A stretch of 64,000 nt of DNA, taken from Simmondsia chinensis (lineage: Eukaryota; Streptophyta; Magnoliopsida; Caryophyllales; Simmondsiaceae). The stretch covers positions 20,459,387 through 20,523,386 of the forward strand of contig JAGTTD010000014.1 of assembly GCA_018398585.1 (NCBI GenBank). The letters run 5' to 3'. Below are positions 20,348 through 30,759 of the stretch, in pieces (within the stretch, counting starts at the first letter, position 1; the number at the start of each line of letters is the position of its first letter). The position numbers and the translations under genes were made by a program. The notes under the pieces were generated by a model, which saw only the letters and a list, made by a program, of their open reading frames with translations, had not been told where the DNA came from and made no database searches.

Positions 20348-21980
20348 TTAGAATCCCAAATTGATGGCACATAATTTTTTAGGGATCTTCCATTTGATGG
20401 CCCCTGGGTGAGTTCTTCCACCTAGGTCTTGGAGTAAGTAAGCATTTCTTCTAAATACCTCTATGACTCTGAATGAACCCTCCAAGTTTGGGGACCACTT
20501 CCCAAAAACAAACACGATCTTTCTGGCCAATGGGTGGAACCACTTTTCAGACTATTTCTCTTAAGTCAAAAGACCTAGTTTTGACAAATTTGTTATAGGA
20601 TTTGACCACCCCCTTCTTTTGATTTTTTAGCTTGTGAATGGCGTCAAGCCTAACTTGATCAAAGATAATCAGCTCATCCATCAAATACCTTGCTCATACT
20701 TAAGTTTAGAAAACCTCCCTTAATGAGCTAGCTTAATAGACTGAATGGTGACTTCTATTGGGAGTACGAAATAATGAGATATGATGAATGAAAGAGGGTT
20801 GGCCCAGTTGCATCACGTTTGGACATTCTGTAAGTCCAAAGGGCATCAAGTAGCACTTCATGCCGTTTTCTTAGATTATCGTCAATCATTTCCTTAATAT
20901 TGGCCTTTAGAATCTTGTTGGTAGATTCTGCCTAGCCATCAGCTTGAGCATAACAGGGGGTTGAGTTTAAGATTTCCATGTCGAAATTCTTGGTGAAATT
21001 ATTAACCTTAGCCCCATTAAAGTCCTTAGCTTGGTCCATTAGTAATGGTTTCTGGGATGCCAAACCTACATAGGATGTACTCTTTGATAAAATTAGTCAC
21101 ATCTTGATGATTTATATTCCTATATGGTTTAGCCTCTACCCATTTCGTAAAGTAGTATGTGGCCCTAAGAATGTAAGAGTGTTGTTTCCTAGAAGGGGGG
21201 TTAATCTTCCCTATGATGTCCATTGCCCATCCTCTAAAGGCACATGGTTTAACAGTAGCATGCATCTCAGCTGTAGGGACTCTTGGTACATGGCCATGAC
21301 TTGGGCATGCATTGCACCCCTTGGCATACTTAATGCAATCATCCATCATTGATGGCCAATAATAGCCATAACGCCTGATGAGCCAATGCATCTTATTGCC
21401 AGCTAAATGGGATCCATAGATACCCTCATAGGCTCCTACCATCACTAGCATTGCTTTGTCTAAGTTAAGACACTCGAGAAGCACTCCACTTGCGTCCCTT
21501 TAGTATAACTTTCAAGATTCATCATCTAGACGGAATTCATGAGCTCTCATTTTCATCTTTCTGTCCTTAACATAGTCTCGAGGCTTCTTGAGGTAATCCA
21601 TTAATGGTTTCCTTCAATCGCCATGTTGGCTTGTGACAGTTTGATGTATCGGAAAGCAATCTAAGCATTCACTTGGCACAACTTCTGATAGACTCAGTGA
21701 GCTCAATATCATGGTACAAAACTTTGGTCTTAGTGATCACGGTTTCTTCACACCATGTCCTAGGAAACTTGTACCTTAAGGCTAACTGAGCCGGGTCATT
21801 GGTTGCATTGTTTTGTTCTTAATGAAATAAGTTCAAACTAAACACCGTAAAACTTACTCAATAGTTTTTGCACCACTGAGATGTATTTTTTCGAGGTATC
21901 AGTTAAATGCTAAAATTCTCTTTTCGCTTGGCAAATGACCAACTTCGAATCCCCTCTTATGATAACTTTGGGGACTTGCA
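20348..21980 (-). pseudogene. Tat-J integrase and end of RNase H
   Basis: Minus strand. From the N-terminal side: the last RNase H block near 21900-21980 (KVIIRGDSKLV, in which D is the expected catalytic residue); the integrase zinc finger and core in the 152-codon frame 21026-21484 (HLAGNKMHWLIRRYGYYWP, C..C in GCNACP, GWAMDIIGKINP with catalytic D, FTKWVEA); then broken pieces 20560-21020 containing DAKDFN-like and ESTNKILK blocks; and the C-terminal domain 20348-20530 (GKWSPNLEGSFRV, NAYLLQDLGG). The DFNG and ESTN blocks would carry the remaining acidic residues but lie across stops. No chromodomain follows, as expected of Tat elements. Confidence 0.85.
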
Positions 21981-22330
21981 TGTTATGATTTAAGGTCAAA
22001 CTTGAATCATAAACTTGAGATATAAGAGTATGAGAAGAGAAAGAAGTGAAAGAGATGAGAATTAGAGAAAAATTAGGGTTGAGAGAGAGAATTAGATCAA
22101 TTTCATTTGAATGAGTCCCAATTACAAGATATTTTGCTTATTTATACTAAAGATAATAGATGGCTGACACTAAAGAATGAAAAACAACTTAAATCCAAAT
22201 ATAAGCATTTCCCGCCAAAGAACACTTAGCCGCTAACTACTATTACCCGTCTGAACTACAATTTGAATCCAATTGAGAATTTCACAGCTAAAATCAACTA
22301 AAAAGCATAAAATCCTTCATGGTCATGACA
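21981..22330 (-). repeat. Chr-C 3' LTR
   Basis: Starts TGTTATGATTTAAGG and ends GGTCATGACA; partner of 52369-52728. Minus-strand TATA box at 22137-22148. The polypurine-tract complement and the pre-PPT hairpin (22348-22368) follow. Confidence 0.9.
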
Positions 22331-22347
22331 ATACTAGCTCCTCAAAA

Positions 22348-22368
22348 TCATTCTTTCCCCAAGAATGA
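22348..22368 (-). other. Pre-polypurine-tract hairpin, Chr-C
   Basis: Arms TCATTCTT (22348-22355) and AAGAATGA (22361-22368), loop TCCCC. Same place and shape as in the other elements. Confidence 0.6.
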
Positions 22369-22415
22369 AGAAGAAGAGAATTGTGTTAAGCTTCAAGATC
22401 AAACTTGAAGTTAAC

Positions 22416-22818
22416 TGTTAGCTTCCAATTCAAAATTAGAAGTCTAACCTTGTAGAAGAAAGAGTTGAGATGAGAAAAGAAGTGAAAGGGGATGAGAAAT
22501 AGAGAAGGGGACGAGAAAAGAGAGTAATTCCAAAAGGAATTCATATTTTTATTAATTGGATGATTGAATTACATGCTTAGGACCCTATTTATGCACATTT
22601 GTGCACATTGCATTAAGACAAATTCAAACTAAACCATCTAACAGCCTTTCCCGCCAATTCTGCAGCAAAACCCTCGCTTTTGACACGGTTAGACCGACCA
22701 ACTGCTTTTGGTCCAAAAACCTACCCCAACTGATATTTAAATTCTAACAACTCAACAATGAAACACTTATCAACAATTACAACCAGAAATTACAATTAAA
22801 ATATGTCAATTCATAACA
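22416..22818 (-). repeat. Chr-D 3' LTR
   Basis: TGTTAGCTTCC ... TTCATAACA. Minus-strand TATA box at 22583-22594. The polypurine-tract complement TTCCCTCCCTCTTG follows at 22819-22832. Confidence 0.93.
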
Positions 22819-22836
22819 TTCCCTCCCTCTTGAGAA

Positions 22837-22856
22837 ACTTCTTGTCCTCAAGAAGT
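22837..22856 (-). other. Pre-polypurine-tract hairpin, Chr-D
   Basis: Arms ACTTCTTG and CAAGAAGT, loop TCCT. Compared with CATTCTTG/CAAGAATG elsewhere, both arms changed together and pairing is kept. It overlaps the end of the polyprotein frame. Confidence 0.65.
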
Positions 22857-23777
22857 GAAATTTGGGAATTGGCTCTTCAAGAAATTGCAATTTTCCCAAG
22901 TCATAAAGCTCTTGTTCAAGTTGCTCCAAGTCACCAACACCTCTTGCATAGCACCGTGATCATGCTGCAGCGACATTTGGGCTTTAACAGCAGCAGGCTG
23001 CAGCACCTGCACCCCATTTGAATCTGCATCAGGTGGATTTCGAGCAGCTGCAGCACCATTCTTGACCTGCTTTTTAAGTAGGGAAACATGGAACACCGGG
23101 TGAATGTATGAATGCGAAGGTAAGTCAAGCTTATATGCAACATTGCCAACTTTCTCCAAGATTTTGTATGGGCCAAAGAAACGAGCACTTAGCTTGACAT
23201 TACGCCTGACAGCCAAGGAAGACTATCTATACGGTTGTAATTTAAGGTAGACCATGTCTCCAACGTCATAGTTTTTGTCTACTCTCTTTTTGTCGGCATA
23301 AAATTTCATTCGTGCTCGAGCCTGTTGGAGATTATCTTTGAGCACTTGCGCCATCTGCTGCCTCTGCTGTACCAGATCAGTTGCTGCAGAATCAGATTCT
23401 TCGAGTTGTCGCAGCAACATTGGTGAAGGGGAAGGATAAACATACAATGCTTGGAAGGGTGATGTGCCAATTGATGTATGGAAGTGAGGGTTGAACCAAA
23501 ACTCCGCCAAAGAAAGCCAATGATTCCACTCCTTGGGCTTTAAGAAAACCATACTCCTAAGGTATTGCTCTACACATTGGTTGACTCGTTCGGTTTGGCC
23601 ATCCGTTTGAGGATGATAAGAGGAACTAAGTGCCAATGTGGTACCCATCAACTTGAACAACTCCCTCCAAAATGTGCTTATGAAAATATTGTCTCGATCT
23701 AACACAATGGATTGAGGCAATCCATGTAATTTGTAAATGTTGTCAAGGAAGATCCTTGCCAATTTCTCAGCGGTCAC
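22848..23777 (-). pseudogene. Chr-D integrase core, C-terminus and chromodomain-like tail
   Basis: Two minus-strand frames. 23223-23777 begins MTAEKLARIFLDNIYKLHG and holds the core block LDRDNIF with the second catalytic Asp and SSYHPQTDGQTERVNQCVEQ with the catalytic Glu region; it ends at a stop replacing a codon after QPYR. 22848-23216 continues with the GPY/F-type motif [29 protein letters not shown], then the tail VLVTWSNLNKSFMTWENCNFLKSQFP, which resembles the compact chromodomain (hydrophobic VTW, TWE, FP). Chromodomains of such integrases are thought to guide insertion to marked chromatin. One stop separates the two frames. Confidence 0.88.
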
Positions 23778-25033
23778 GGGTCGAGCAGGAGGAAATGGCT
23801 ATACTTAGTGAAACGATCCACCACTACCCATACAACCTCCTTGCCTTCAGACCTCGGTAATCCCTCGATGAAATCCATGCTAATATTAATCCATGCTCCA
23901 TCCGGAATAGGAAGTGGTTGAAGTAGACCCTTGTAACGATGATCTCCCAACTTCGTTTTTTGACATACTTCACAAGCCTTCACATACTCACTTACTTCTT
24001 TTTTCATGCTTGGCCATGTAAAGTACGCTTTAATTCTTTGATATGTTCCTTCTACATCGGCATGGCCTCCCCAAGCTGCATCATGTGGAGCATGTATGAC
24101 CTGATTTCTCAAATCAGTAGCAAATCCCACATAGAGCTTGCCGTGAACTCGAATCATCCCCCTCTGCACTGAAATTTCAGATTCTGATGTATCCCTTTCT
24201 GCAATATTCACAAGGACAGCAGCAACACTTTCTTGTGCAAATGGATCACCCTCATATGACTTATAAAGCTCTTCCATCCATGAAGGAATCACCACGATAG
24301 TAGCAATGCGGTACCCAACTTCAGTGTCTTCAAACTTCCCAGACAAAGCATCGGCTGCAGCATTGTCTTTGCCCCTTCGGTACTCAATGTCATAATCAAG
24401 GCCAAGCATCTTCATGAGACCTTTCTTTTGAATTCTTGAAACAATCTTCTGCTTAAGGAGATGCTTGAGGCTTTGGTGATCCGTTCGAATGATGAACTTG
24501 TGACCCTCCAAGTAATGCCTCCATTTCTCCACGCCTAAGAGAATTGCTAGATACTCTTTCACATAGGTCAACATGGCTTGATGCTTGGGACTAAGAGCTT
24601 GAATCAAGTAAGATATAGGCCTTCCACATTGAGAAAGAACAGCCCCAATTCCAGTACCACTTGCATCGGTCTCCAAAACAAAGCTTTCGGTGAAGTTTGG
24701 CATTTCCAATACCGGAGCAGCACACATTGCGGCTTTAAGAGCTTCAAATGCAGCGTGAGATCTCTCATTCCTTGCAAAAGCATCCTTATTCAAGAGTTCG
24801 GTTAAAGGTTTGGCAATAGAACCAAAACCCTTAATGAATTTTCTATAATACCCAGTCAATCCCAAAAAACCTTTCAATTGCTTCAAGGTGATCGGAATTG
24901 GCCAATGTTGCATTGCATGGATCTTATTAGGATAGGTAGAAAATCCTTCTTGTGAGATGACATGACCCAAATACTCAAGCTTAGTTTGAGCAAACGAAAT
25001 TTGGACAACTTGGCAAGGAACTTGTGTTGTCAC
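23774..25033 (-). pseudogene. Chr-D RT end, RNase H and integrase N-terminus
   Basis: A 419-codon minus-strand frame: RT connection (KLEYLGHVIS, LKGFLGLTGYYRKFI), RNase H (FVLETDASGTGIGAVLSQ with catalytic D, YVKEYLAIL with E, RTDHQSLKHLL with D), then linker, integrase zinc finger (H..H..C..C: HDAAWGGH ... CEVCQKTK) and the first core block (ISMDFIEGLP with catalytic D, VDRFTKYSHF). It is joined by frameshift to the RT frame at 25030 and to the integrase frame at 23777. The key RNase H acidic residues and the integrase zinc ligands appear intact. Confidence 0.9.
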
Positions 25034-25518
25034 ATCACTACAAAGACTTGTCTCAGGTAAGTGAGATGAGCTTCATATGTTGAGCTGTACATCAGTATGT
25101 CATCGAAGAAAATGAGCATTGACTTCCTCAGAAAAGGCTTGAAAGCGTCATTCATGGCTGCTTGAAAAGTGGCCGGAGCATTTGTTAAACCGAAAGGCAT
25201 AACAACAAACTCGATGTGGCCATGATGAGTCTGAAAAGCTGTCTTGTAGATATCTGGCTCGAGGACCCTGATTTGATGATACCCTTGCCTCAAATCAAGC
25301 TTTGAAAAGAAGCATGCTCCATGTAGCTCATCAAGCAAATCATCTATGACCGCGATGGGAAACTTATCCTTCACTATTAGAGCATTCAACCGACGGTAAT
25401 CAATGCACATTCTAGCCGAGCCATCTTTCATCTTCACGAGGATCACAGGTGAAGCAAAAGGACTATGGCTTGGTCTAATGAAACTCATGTGAAGAAGTTC
25501 CTCAACTTGCCTCTCCAT
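25030..25518 (-). pseudogene. Chr-D reverse transcriptase
   Basis: A 162-codon frame: [67 protein letters not shown] and [10 protein letters not shown], with both catalytic Asp of the F-x-DD box present. A frameshift near 25025 cuts the next block (KFLAKL-like), which resumes in the 23774-25033 frame. A stop at about 25540 separates it from the linker upstream. Confidence 0.92.
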
Positions 25519-25539
25519 CTCTGTCTTTTGGCCGTGAGC

Positions 25540-26229
25540 CTACTGATAAGGTCTAATCTTCACCGGATTAGCATTTGCACGCAAGGGAATGGCATGGTCC
25601 GCACTCCTTTGAGGAGGAAGACTCTTAGGCTGCTCAAAAATGTCCCCAAATTCACCCACTAAGAACTGTACCTCTGGTTGTAGGTCCTGCTGCAATTCTA
25701 CCGAAGATAACATGAACAAATGCCCAATCCATTGTATTGCCTTCCTCTTGATTGGATCTTGCACGCGTTTGCCATCAATCAACTTGAGTTGCGCTTCCTC
25801 TGATATGTCTTTCAAGGATACTTTGGTGCCATGAACCTCAAATGCCACGGTCATCCTATCAAAATCAAACACAACCGGGTTGAAGTTTCTCATCCAATCC
25901 ACCCCAAGCACCATATCGCAACCTCCCAAAGGCAGAACTCTGAAATCAAAGGTGAATTGATGATCTTACATAGACCATGGGAATGCTAAGCACTTGCTTT
26001 GAGTTGTCAAGGAGTTACCATCAGCCACCATCACCGCCAAGGGATGAGTCTTTGTCACCTCATGCTTAACCTTCTTAATCAACTTTGGATCAACGAAACT
26101 ACGAGTACTCCCACTATCAATAAGGACAATGAAGGAGTGTTTACCAGCCTTGCCTCTGATTTTGATAGTGTTATGAGCTCCACTACCGGTCAAAGCCTTC
26201 ATTGATATCTCCACTTCATCATCACTCAA
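25540..26229 (-). pseudogene. Chr-D protease and protease-RT linker
   Basis: 25966-26229 holds the retropepsin core (FIVLIDSGSTRSFVDPK, catalytic D in DSG, then HPLAVMVADG). After a stop near 25966 the frame 25540-25929 continues GGCDMVLGVDWM, the acidic linker and LPPQRSADHAIPL leading into RT. The single stop between the two halves is TAC/TAA-like and probably a point mutation. Confidence 0.9.
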
Positions 26230-26259
26230 TTCCTCTTGTGAAGTATAATCAACACTGTC

Positions 26260-27018
26260 CTATTCTGCATTTGATCGGTCACTGCCAGAATCAGCTTCAG
26301 CATGGGAACCCCTTGCATACATCAATGCTTGTGTTTTGCACCTATGACCAGGTTGATATGGTTGATTACAACGAAAGTAAAGCCTCACATAACTTATGTC
26401 AATAGCACGCTTAAAACCAGTACTGGAATTCTTCTGCTGAGGTTTGAACTTGCTACCGTGCTGCTTAATCTTGTCACTTGATTGAACTTGAGTGGCTTCA
26501 ATCAACTTTGCCTTGTTGTAAGCACTTGAAAAAGTCTTGGGACCAATGGCTTTCACCATAATCTTGATCCTTGGCTTCAATCCACTCACAAAGCATGAAA
26601 CATAATATGATTCAGCCTCCTCGGGAGCTATGGACAAAACTGATAGCAAGTTGGCTCTTAGGTTCTCAAAACTGAGCATATACTCTCTCACGGTTGAAGT
26701 TTGAAACAACTTGTTAAAGCTATCCAAAACATCCGTTGATTCACCTTCTCCATATAGTTCACACATTTCTTCTACGAATTTGCCCCAAGAAAGATTCGGT
26801 TTGCTCTTCAACAAACTGTAATACCAAACCTCATAGTCACCATGTAATTGAACTGTAGCCAGCTGGAGTTTTTCCTCATCAGGAATGTTATAATACAAAA
26901 AATGCCGATCACATCTCCTTAGCCATGATTTCGGTTGTCTACCATCAAAAGGATCAATTCCAACTCTTGGCTGCCTGTAATTACCACTCCTACCACCAGA
27001 TATAGTATCATTACTCAC
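26260..27018 (-). pseudogene. Chr-D gag core and zinc knuckle
   Basis: A 252-codon frame with PRVGIDPFDGRQPKSWLRRCDRHF, VQLHGDYEVWYYSLL, FENLRANLL, YYVSCFVSGLKPRIK and a zinc knuckle near residues 213-228 (FRCNQPYQPGHRC). The first Cys of the usual CYRC is replaced by Tyr, a single G-to-A change in the codon, so zinc binding would be impaired. The N-terminal part lies at 27033-27654 after a short frameshifted stretch. Confidence 0.88.
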
Positions 27019-27032
27019 TGATCTATGTTGTA

Positions 27033-27654
27033 CTATCGATCAGGAGGTTTGTCAAGATGATCGAGCTCATCAAATTCAACTCTGCGCTGTAACACTGAAT
27101 TTTGTGGCCTGACATTGCGGTCTGCATTCAAAGCTTCAGGACAGTAATGTGCTTGTCCAGAGGCTCGATCCTGATTGTCTACATCAATTTCAGGTTGCAA
27201 AGGTTGATTCACAGCTGATCTGATGTTAATTGAAGGTCCTACATCCGGTTGCATTATCGGAGACTTCCGTCGGCTCCTCACCAGACCTTCAGTTCTGTCA
27301 GCATTGTCTTGCAGATGATCTGTTTCAACCGAATGAAGGATCTGACTCGCAAGCTTCAAGATTGCATTAACACTTGATTCTCCTTACTTATTAACTTGAT
27401 CTTGCAAGTGTGCAATCTTCAATTTGCTGTAATCGTTCTTGCACCTTTGCATCCTCTGCTTCTTTGTCCAACAACAATGATAGAATTCAATCCATCTTTT
27501 GATCAAAACTTTTTTGTAAATCTTGAAGATCTTCTTTAGTAGCATTCTGAGGTTTGATCTTTGCATTGCTAGCAGCTGCAGCAGCAACATCCAAATTCAG
27601 ACCAGGTGCATTCACTCCACCAGCACCAGTCCTAGTTCTTACACCATCGGTCAT
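27033..27654 (-). pseudogene. Chr-D gag N-terminal region
   Basis: Starts at the MTDGVRTRTG methionine (27654), chosen because NA-I starts at the equivalent MADGE. It contains DLQDLQKSFDQKMD, a frameshift near 27490, then a coil, then 27033-27359, a low-complexity polar region of unknown role ending DKPPDR. Alignment with NA-I extends over roughly the first 60-70 residues only. Confidence 0.8.
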
Positions 27655-27704
27655 GATTTTCTTGATTTTGCCAGCCTTAATCAATTAATTGATTGCTTGA
27701 ACTA

Positions 27705-27716
27705 GCTCTGATACCA
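27705..27716 (-). other. Chr-D primer-binding site
   Basis: GCTCTGATACCA, the exact complement of the 12-base tRNA-iMet match, beside the 5' LTR. Confidence 0.85.
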
Positions 27717-27718
27717 AT

Positions 27719-28121
27719 TTTTAGCTTCCAATTTGAAATTAGAAGTCTGACCTTGTAGAAGAAAGAGTTGAGATGAGAAAAGAAGTGAAAGGGGATGAGA
27801 AATAGAGAAGGGGATGAGAAAAGAGAGTAATTCCAAAAGGAATTCATATTTATATTAATTGGATGATTGAATTACATGCTTAGGACCCTATTTATACACA
27901 TTTGGGCACATTGCATCAATAAAAATTCAAACTAAGCCATCTAACAGCCTTTCCCGCCAATTCTGCAGCAAAACCCTCACTTTTAACCCGGTTAGACCGA
28001 CCAACTGCTTTTGGTCCCAAAACCTACCCCAGCCAACATTTAAATTCTAACAACTCAACAATGAAACACTTATCAACAATTAAAACTAGAAATTACAATT
28101 AAAATATGTCAATTCATAACA
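27719..28121 (-). repeat. Chr-D 5' LTR
   Basis: Partner of 22416-22818. It begins TTTTAGC, so the terminal TG is mutated to TT. TATA box on the minus strand at 27886-27897. Confidence 0.92.
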
Positions 28122-28506
28122 TTAACCTAGTAGAAGTATAGGATAGAAGAGAGTTTAGATAAGAAGAGAAGGGAAGGAGATGAGAAATAAGAGAGAGAAT
28201 CAGATGAGACAGAGAAACAAGATATTTTGTATTTCATTGAATGAATCTTTTACAAGAAGATCTAAGCTATTTAAACTAACCAATTCATTACAACCGACTT
28301 AAGCATAAGCAGCCGCCACAATTGACTAGAAGCAAGACCAACCAAGCACTAACCGACTTCCTAACTAATATCTGAATTTCGGAGCGTTAAAGCCTTAAGA
28401 CTCTTATGCTAAGAAATACAACAAAACGCAGCACTCAATTGAACTATATGGAAGCTTATTACAATTGGACTCAAAACCAACGAGACATAAAAGATGAATC
28501 ATATCA

Positions 28507-28929
28507 AATTAACTGTGCATGAACTTTAAATTCTCCCAGCTGGCTTTTGTAGGATCCAAATTGACTCACTGAATCAAAACTTCCTTCACTGTATTGCCTT
28601 GCTGCTGCACTAGACGAGATCCCAGAACTGCTGCAGAAGCTTAAATCGATGTTCCATTGCTTGTTGCTTTCAGAGACTTACTAGAACAATCTTACTCTTC
28701 TGCCCTGTGTCTTTTCAAAAGAGAAACATGAAATACAAGATGAAAAAAAGAATTAGGGGGAAGCTCCATCCCATAAGCCACACTTCCCAATTTCTCTAAC
28801 ACCGTATAAGGACCAAAGAAATGAGCCCCTAACTTCACATTGTTCCGCACTGCAATGGAAATCTGCCTGTAAGGTTGAAGCTTGAGATACACCAAGTCTC
28901 TAATTGTAAAGGATTTGTCAGAACGCTTC
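28507..28929 (-). pseudogene. Chr-C integrase C-terminus
   Basis: Minus frame 28692-28895 reads [52 protein letters not shown]. The upstream RSDKSFTIRD (28890-28925) is cut by Chr-E after the Lys codon, and the partner half with MYHCADKK is at 34271-34300. Downstream, 28507-28690 is a degenerate tail aligned with the Chr-A tail, where a chromodomain is not clearly readable. Confidence 0.82.
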
Positions 28930-29259
28930 TGTTATGATTCTTACTTGTTTGGATGTAATAAGCTTGTAGCTTTTGAATTCTATTTTTGGTGCCAAAATCT
29001 GTTTTTGGCCGTTATGTATAGTTAGTCGCTTTTGGCGGCTGTTTAAGTCGGTCAGCATGGATTCAATGTATCTAGTTCATATAAGAAGGGTGATCTTGTG
29101 TAATTGGAATTCATTTAATGAAAATACAACACAATCTCTTTGAGATAACCTTCTCTCTCTCATTTAACTCTCTTTAATTCCTCATCTCCTTCACTTCTTT
29201 TTCTCATCTCATATTCTCTTATCTTAGCTTACATTTGTGAATCAATCACAAACGTAACA
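28930..29259 (+). repeat. Chr-E 5' LTR
   Basis: TGTTATGATTC ... AACGTAACA. TATA-like TCATATAAGAAGG at 29078-29090, then the TCTCATC-rich segment (29145-29225). A U5 hairpin: TTTGTGA (29234-29240), loop ATCAA, TCACAAA (29246-29252). Confidence 0.93.
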
Positions 29260-29261
29260 AT

Positions 29262-29273
29262 TGGTATCAGAGC
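29262..29273 (+). other. Chr-E primer-binding site
   Basis: TGGTATCAGAGC two bases after the 5' LTR; complementary to the 3' end of initiator tRNA-Met. Confidence 0.9.
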
Positions 29274-29316
29274 CTCGTTTGGCTTTCAATTTAAGCGAAT
29301 TTGATATCAATTATCC

Positions 29317-30572
29317 ATGGACTTAACTAAGGCAGCATTGAGCAGTGGAGTCACCACCAGATTGGCGGCAGCTAAGGCAGCTGCCAGATCTTCGTATGCT
29401 GATATGGTTGGTGGCAATGATGTTACAGGACAGGATGTGGTCACAAATGCGCAATTGGACAGTCAATTGAAGGCGATGAGTGCTCACTTGCTTGTTCAAA
29501 TCAAGGAAGCTAATGCTGATATAAGTCAGCAATTACATCAGCAATTGGATGTGAAGCTTGATCAACGATCTCAGCAGATTGAACTTAGGGTCTCTGATCA
29601 GTTCACACGGCAAGCACAAGAATTGGAGGAAAGGATTACCATGAGGTTTGATCGATAATGCAACAGTTGGAAGCAAAATTTGCTGAAATTCATGAGGAAT
29701 TTAGGAGGCCAAATCCTCCTATTGTACCGGATCCATTGATACCAGCGAGTGTGCTACAAGCTAATCCATCATTGAGAGCTGAGACATTAAATCATGAGGG
29801 TGAAGCTGGAGCTCCGGTTAGAGCACAAGAAGCTGATATTATTGACAGACAATGGCACAGTGAGCATGTACAATCTCGACCTCCAAACTGGAATGCTGTA
29901 TCCGGTGACAGATTTCAGGGAATGGAGCATAATTTCAGACCTCGAGAAGTAAATGCTAATCAATTGGATCGACCACCTGATTCTTGGCAGCGGCAACGAT
30001 TAGGAAGTAATGAGGAGTCATCCAATAGCATAAATAATAGCCCTAGACAACCTCGAGTGCAGATCGATGCATTTGAAGTTAAACAACCTCACTCTTGGCC
30101 AAGAAGGTGCGAGCGTTATTTCCACTTCTATCACATTGATGAATTGGAGAAGGTACAAATTGCGGCTGTGTATTTGCTTGGTGATCATGAGGTGTGGTTC
30201 TATAGTTTGATAAGAAGTAAACCTTCCATTTCATGGAATGAATTTGCCAAGGCTTTGTGTGCTCGGTATAGTGATGAGGATGATAGTGATATTGTGGATA
30301 AATTCAATAAAGTGAAGCAAGAGACGACTGTGAAGGAGTACATGACCAGATTTGAGAACCTCCGAGCTAGCATTGTGACTAAAATTGAGGCCTCCGAGTC
30401 TTGTTATGTATCAGCTTTTATAAGTGGTTTGAAGCCTAAGTTGAAGAACTTGGTTAAAGCCTTTCATCCTACTGATTTGTCTATGGCCTTTGCTAAAGCC
30501 AAGCTTTATGAATCCACGGGCCTAGCAGCAAGTGATGCTTCCAGACCTCGTGGGAGTAGTTCCAAATTTTAG
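29317..30572 (+). pseudogene. Chr-E gag
   Basis: ATG at 29317 (MDLTKAALSSGVTTR). A Q-rich coiled coil (QLHQQLDVKLDQRSQQIE) runs to a stop at 29656-29658. The frame then resumes out of register at 29658 (MQQLEAKFAEIHEEF) and runs through PRVQIDAFEVKQPHSW, VYLLGDHEVWFYSLI, MTRFENLRASIV and SAFISGLKPKLKNL to 30572. The next frame, 30532-30756, holds the zinc knuckle CYRCNQPYQFGHKC with all ligands present. NA-B shares the N-terminal GVTTR and SY.D.V.GN blocks. One frameshift near 29656 and another near 30565 break the protein. Confidence 0.9.
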
Positions 30573-30756
30573 CAAGGTTCGAGCAGAAACAGAACACCGC
30601 AGCAGAAATTGTTATCGTTGTAATCAGCCTTACCAATTTGGCCACAAGTGTAATCCCAAGTTCCTCATGGCTGTTGAAGGAACTAATGCTGGTGAGCTCT
30701 CTGATAATGAAGAAATTGCAGAGGATAATGCTGATTTTGATCAGGAAATCGAATAA
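30532..30756 (+). pseudogene. Chr-E gag zinc knuckle segment
   Basis: CYRCNQPYQFGHKCNPKFLM at about residues 25-44 is the chromovirus-type knuckle (C-x2-C ... G-H-x-C). An acidic stretch leading to protease follows. A TAA at 30754-30756 ends it four bases before the protease-RT frame. Confidence 0.85.
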
Positions 30757-30759
30757 GAT

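Larger units (their letters stand above)
22416..28121 (-). mobile_element. Chr-D: near-full-length chromovirus-type element
   Basis: A minus-strand element with 403-bp LTRs (22416-22818, 27719-28121), about 95% identical by eye, and a perfect TSD TTAAC (22411-22415, 28122-28126). No element is nested in it. Order from the right: gag, protease, RT, RNase H, integrase, chromodomain-like tail. It is among the youngest and most complete gypsy copies here but carries a few stops and frameshifts. Its gag N-terminus matches that of NA-I, making it or a sister copy a candidate helper. Confidence 0.93.
22384..28506 (-). repeat. sLTR-G: solo LTR in Chr-C, split by Chr-D
   Basis: The LTR consists of 22384-22415 and 28127-28506 (about 412 bp), starting TGTTAAGCTTC and ending CATATCA. 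Flanks AATTG (22379-22383) and AATTA (28507-28511) form a near-perfect TSD. Taking it out joins GAAGAAGAGAATT to ACTGTGCATG, which matches the equivalent Chr-A stretch at 5834-5900; this confirms a solo LTR in the Chr-C 3' region. A U5 hairpin (CTTCAAG 22391-22397, CTTGAAG 22404-22410) lies just before the Chr-D insertion. The orientation is inferred from the GATGAGA words and the terminal hairpin. Confidence 0.8.

Noticed and set aside
23939..24172. Plus-strand ORFs opposite the Chr-D pol (for example 77 codons here)
   Set aside because: They are mirror frames of well-supported minus-strand integrase and RNase H coding sequence.
22384..28506. sLTR-G as one end of a full-length element with its partner LTR elsewhere in the window
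   Set aside because: Its outer flanks form a near-perfect TSD and joining them restores the Chr-C 3' region as aligned with Chr-A, so it is a solo LTR.
29262..29273. Possible tRNA gene fragments at the TGGTATCAGAGC sites
   Set aside because: Each is a 12-base match beside an LTR, which is the primer-binding site; no cloverleaf surrounds any of them.
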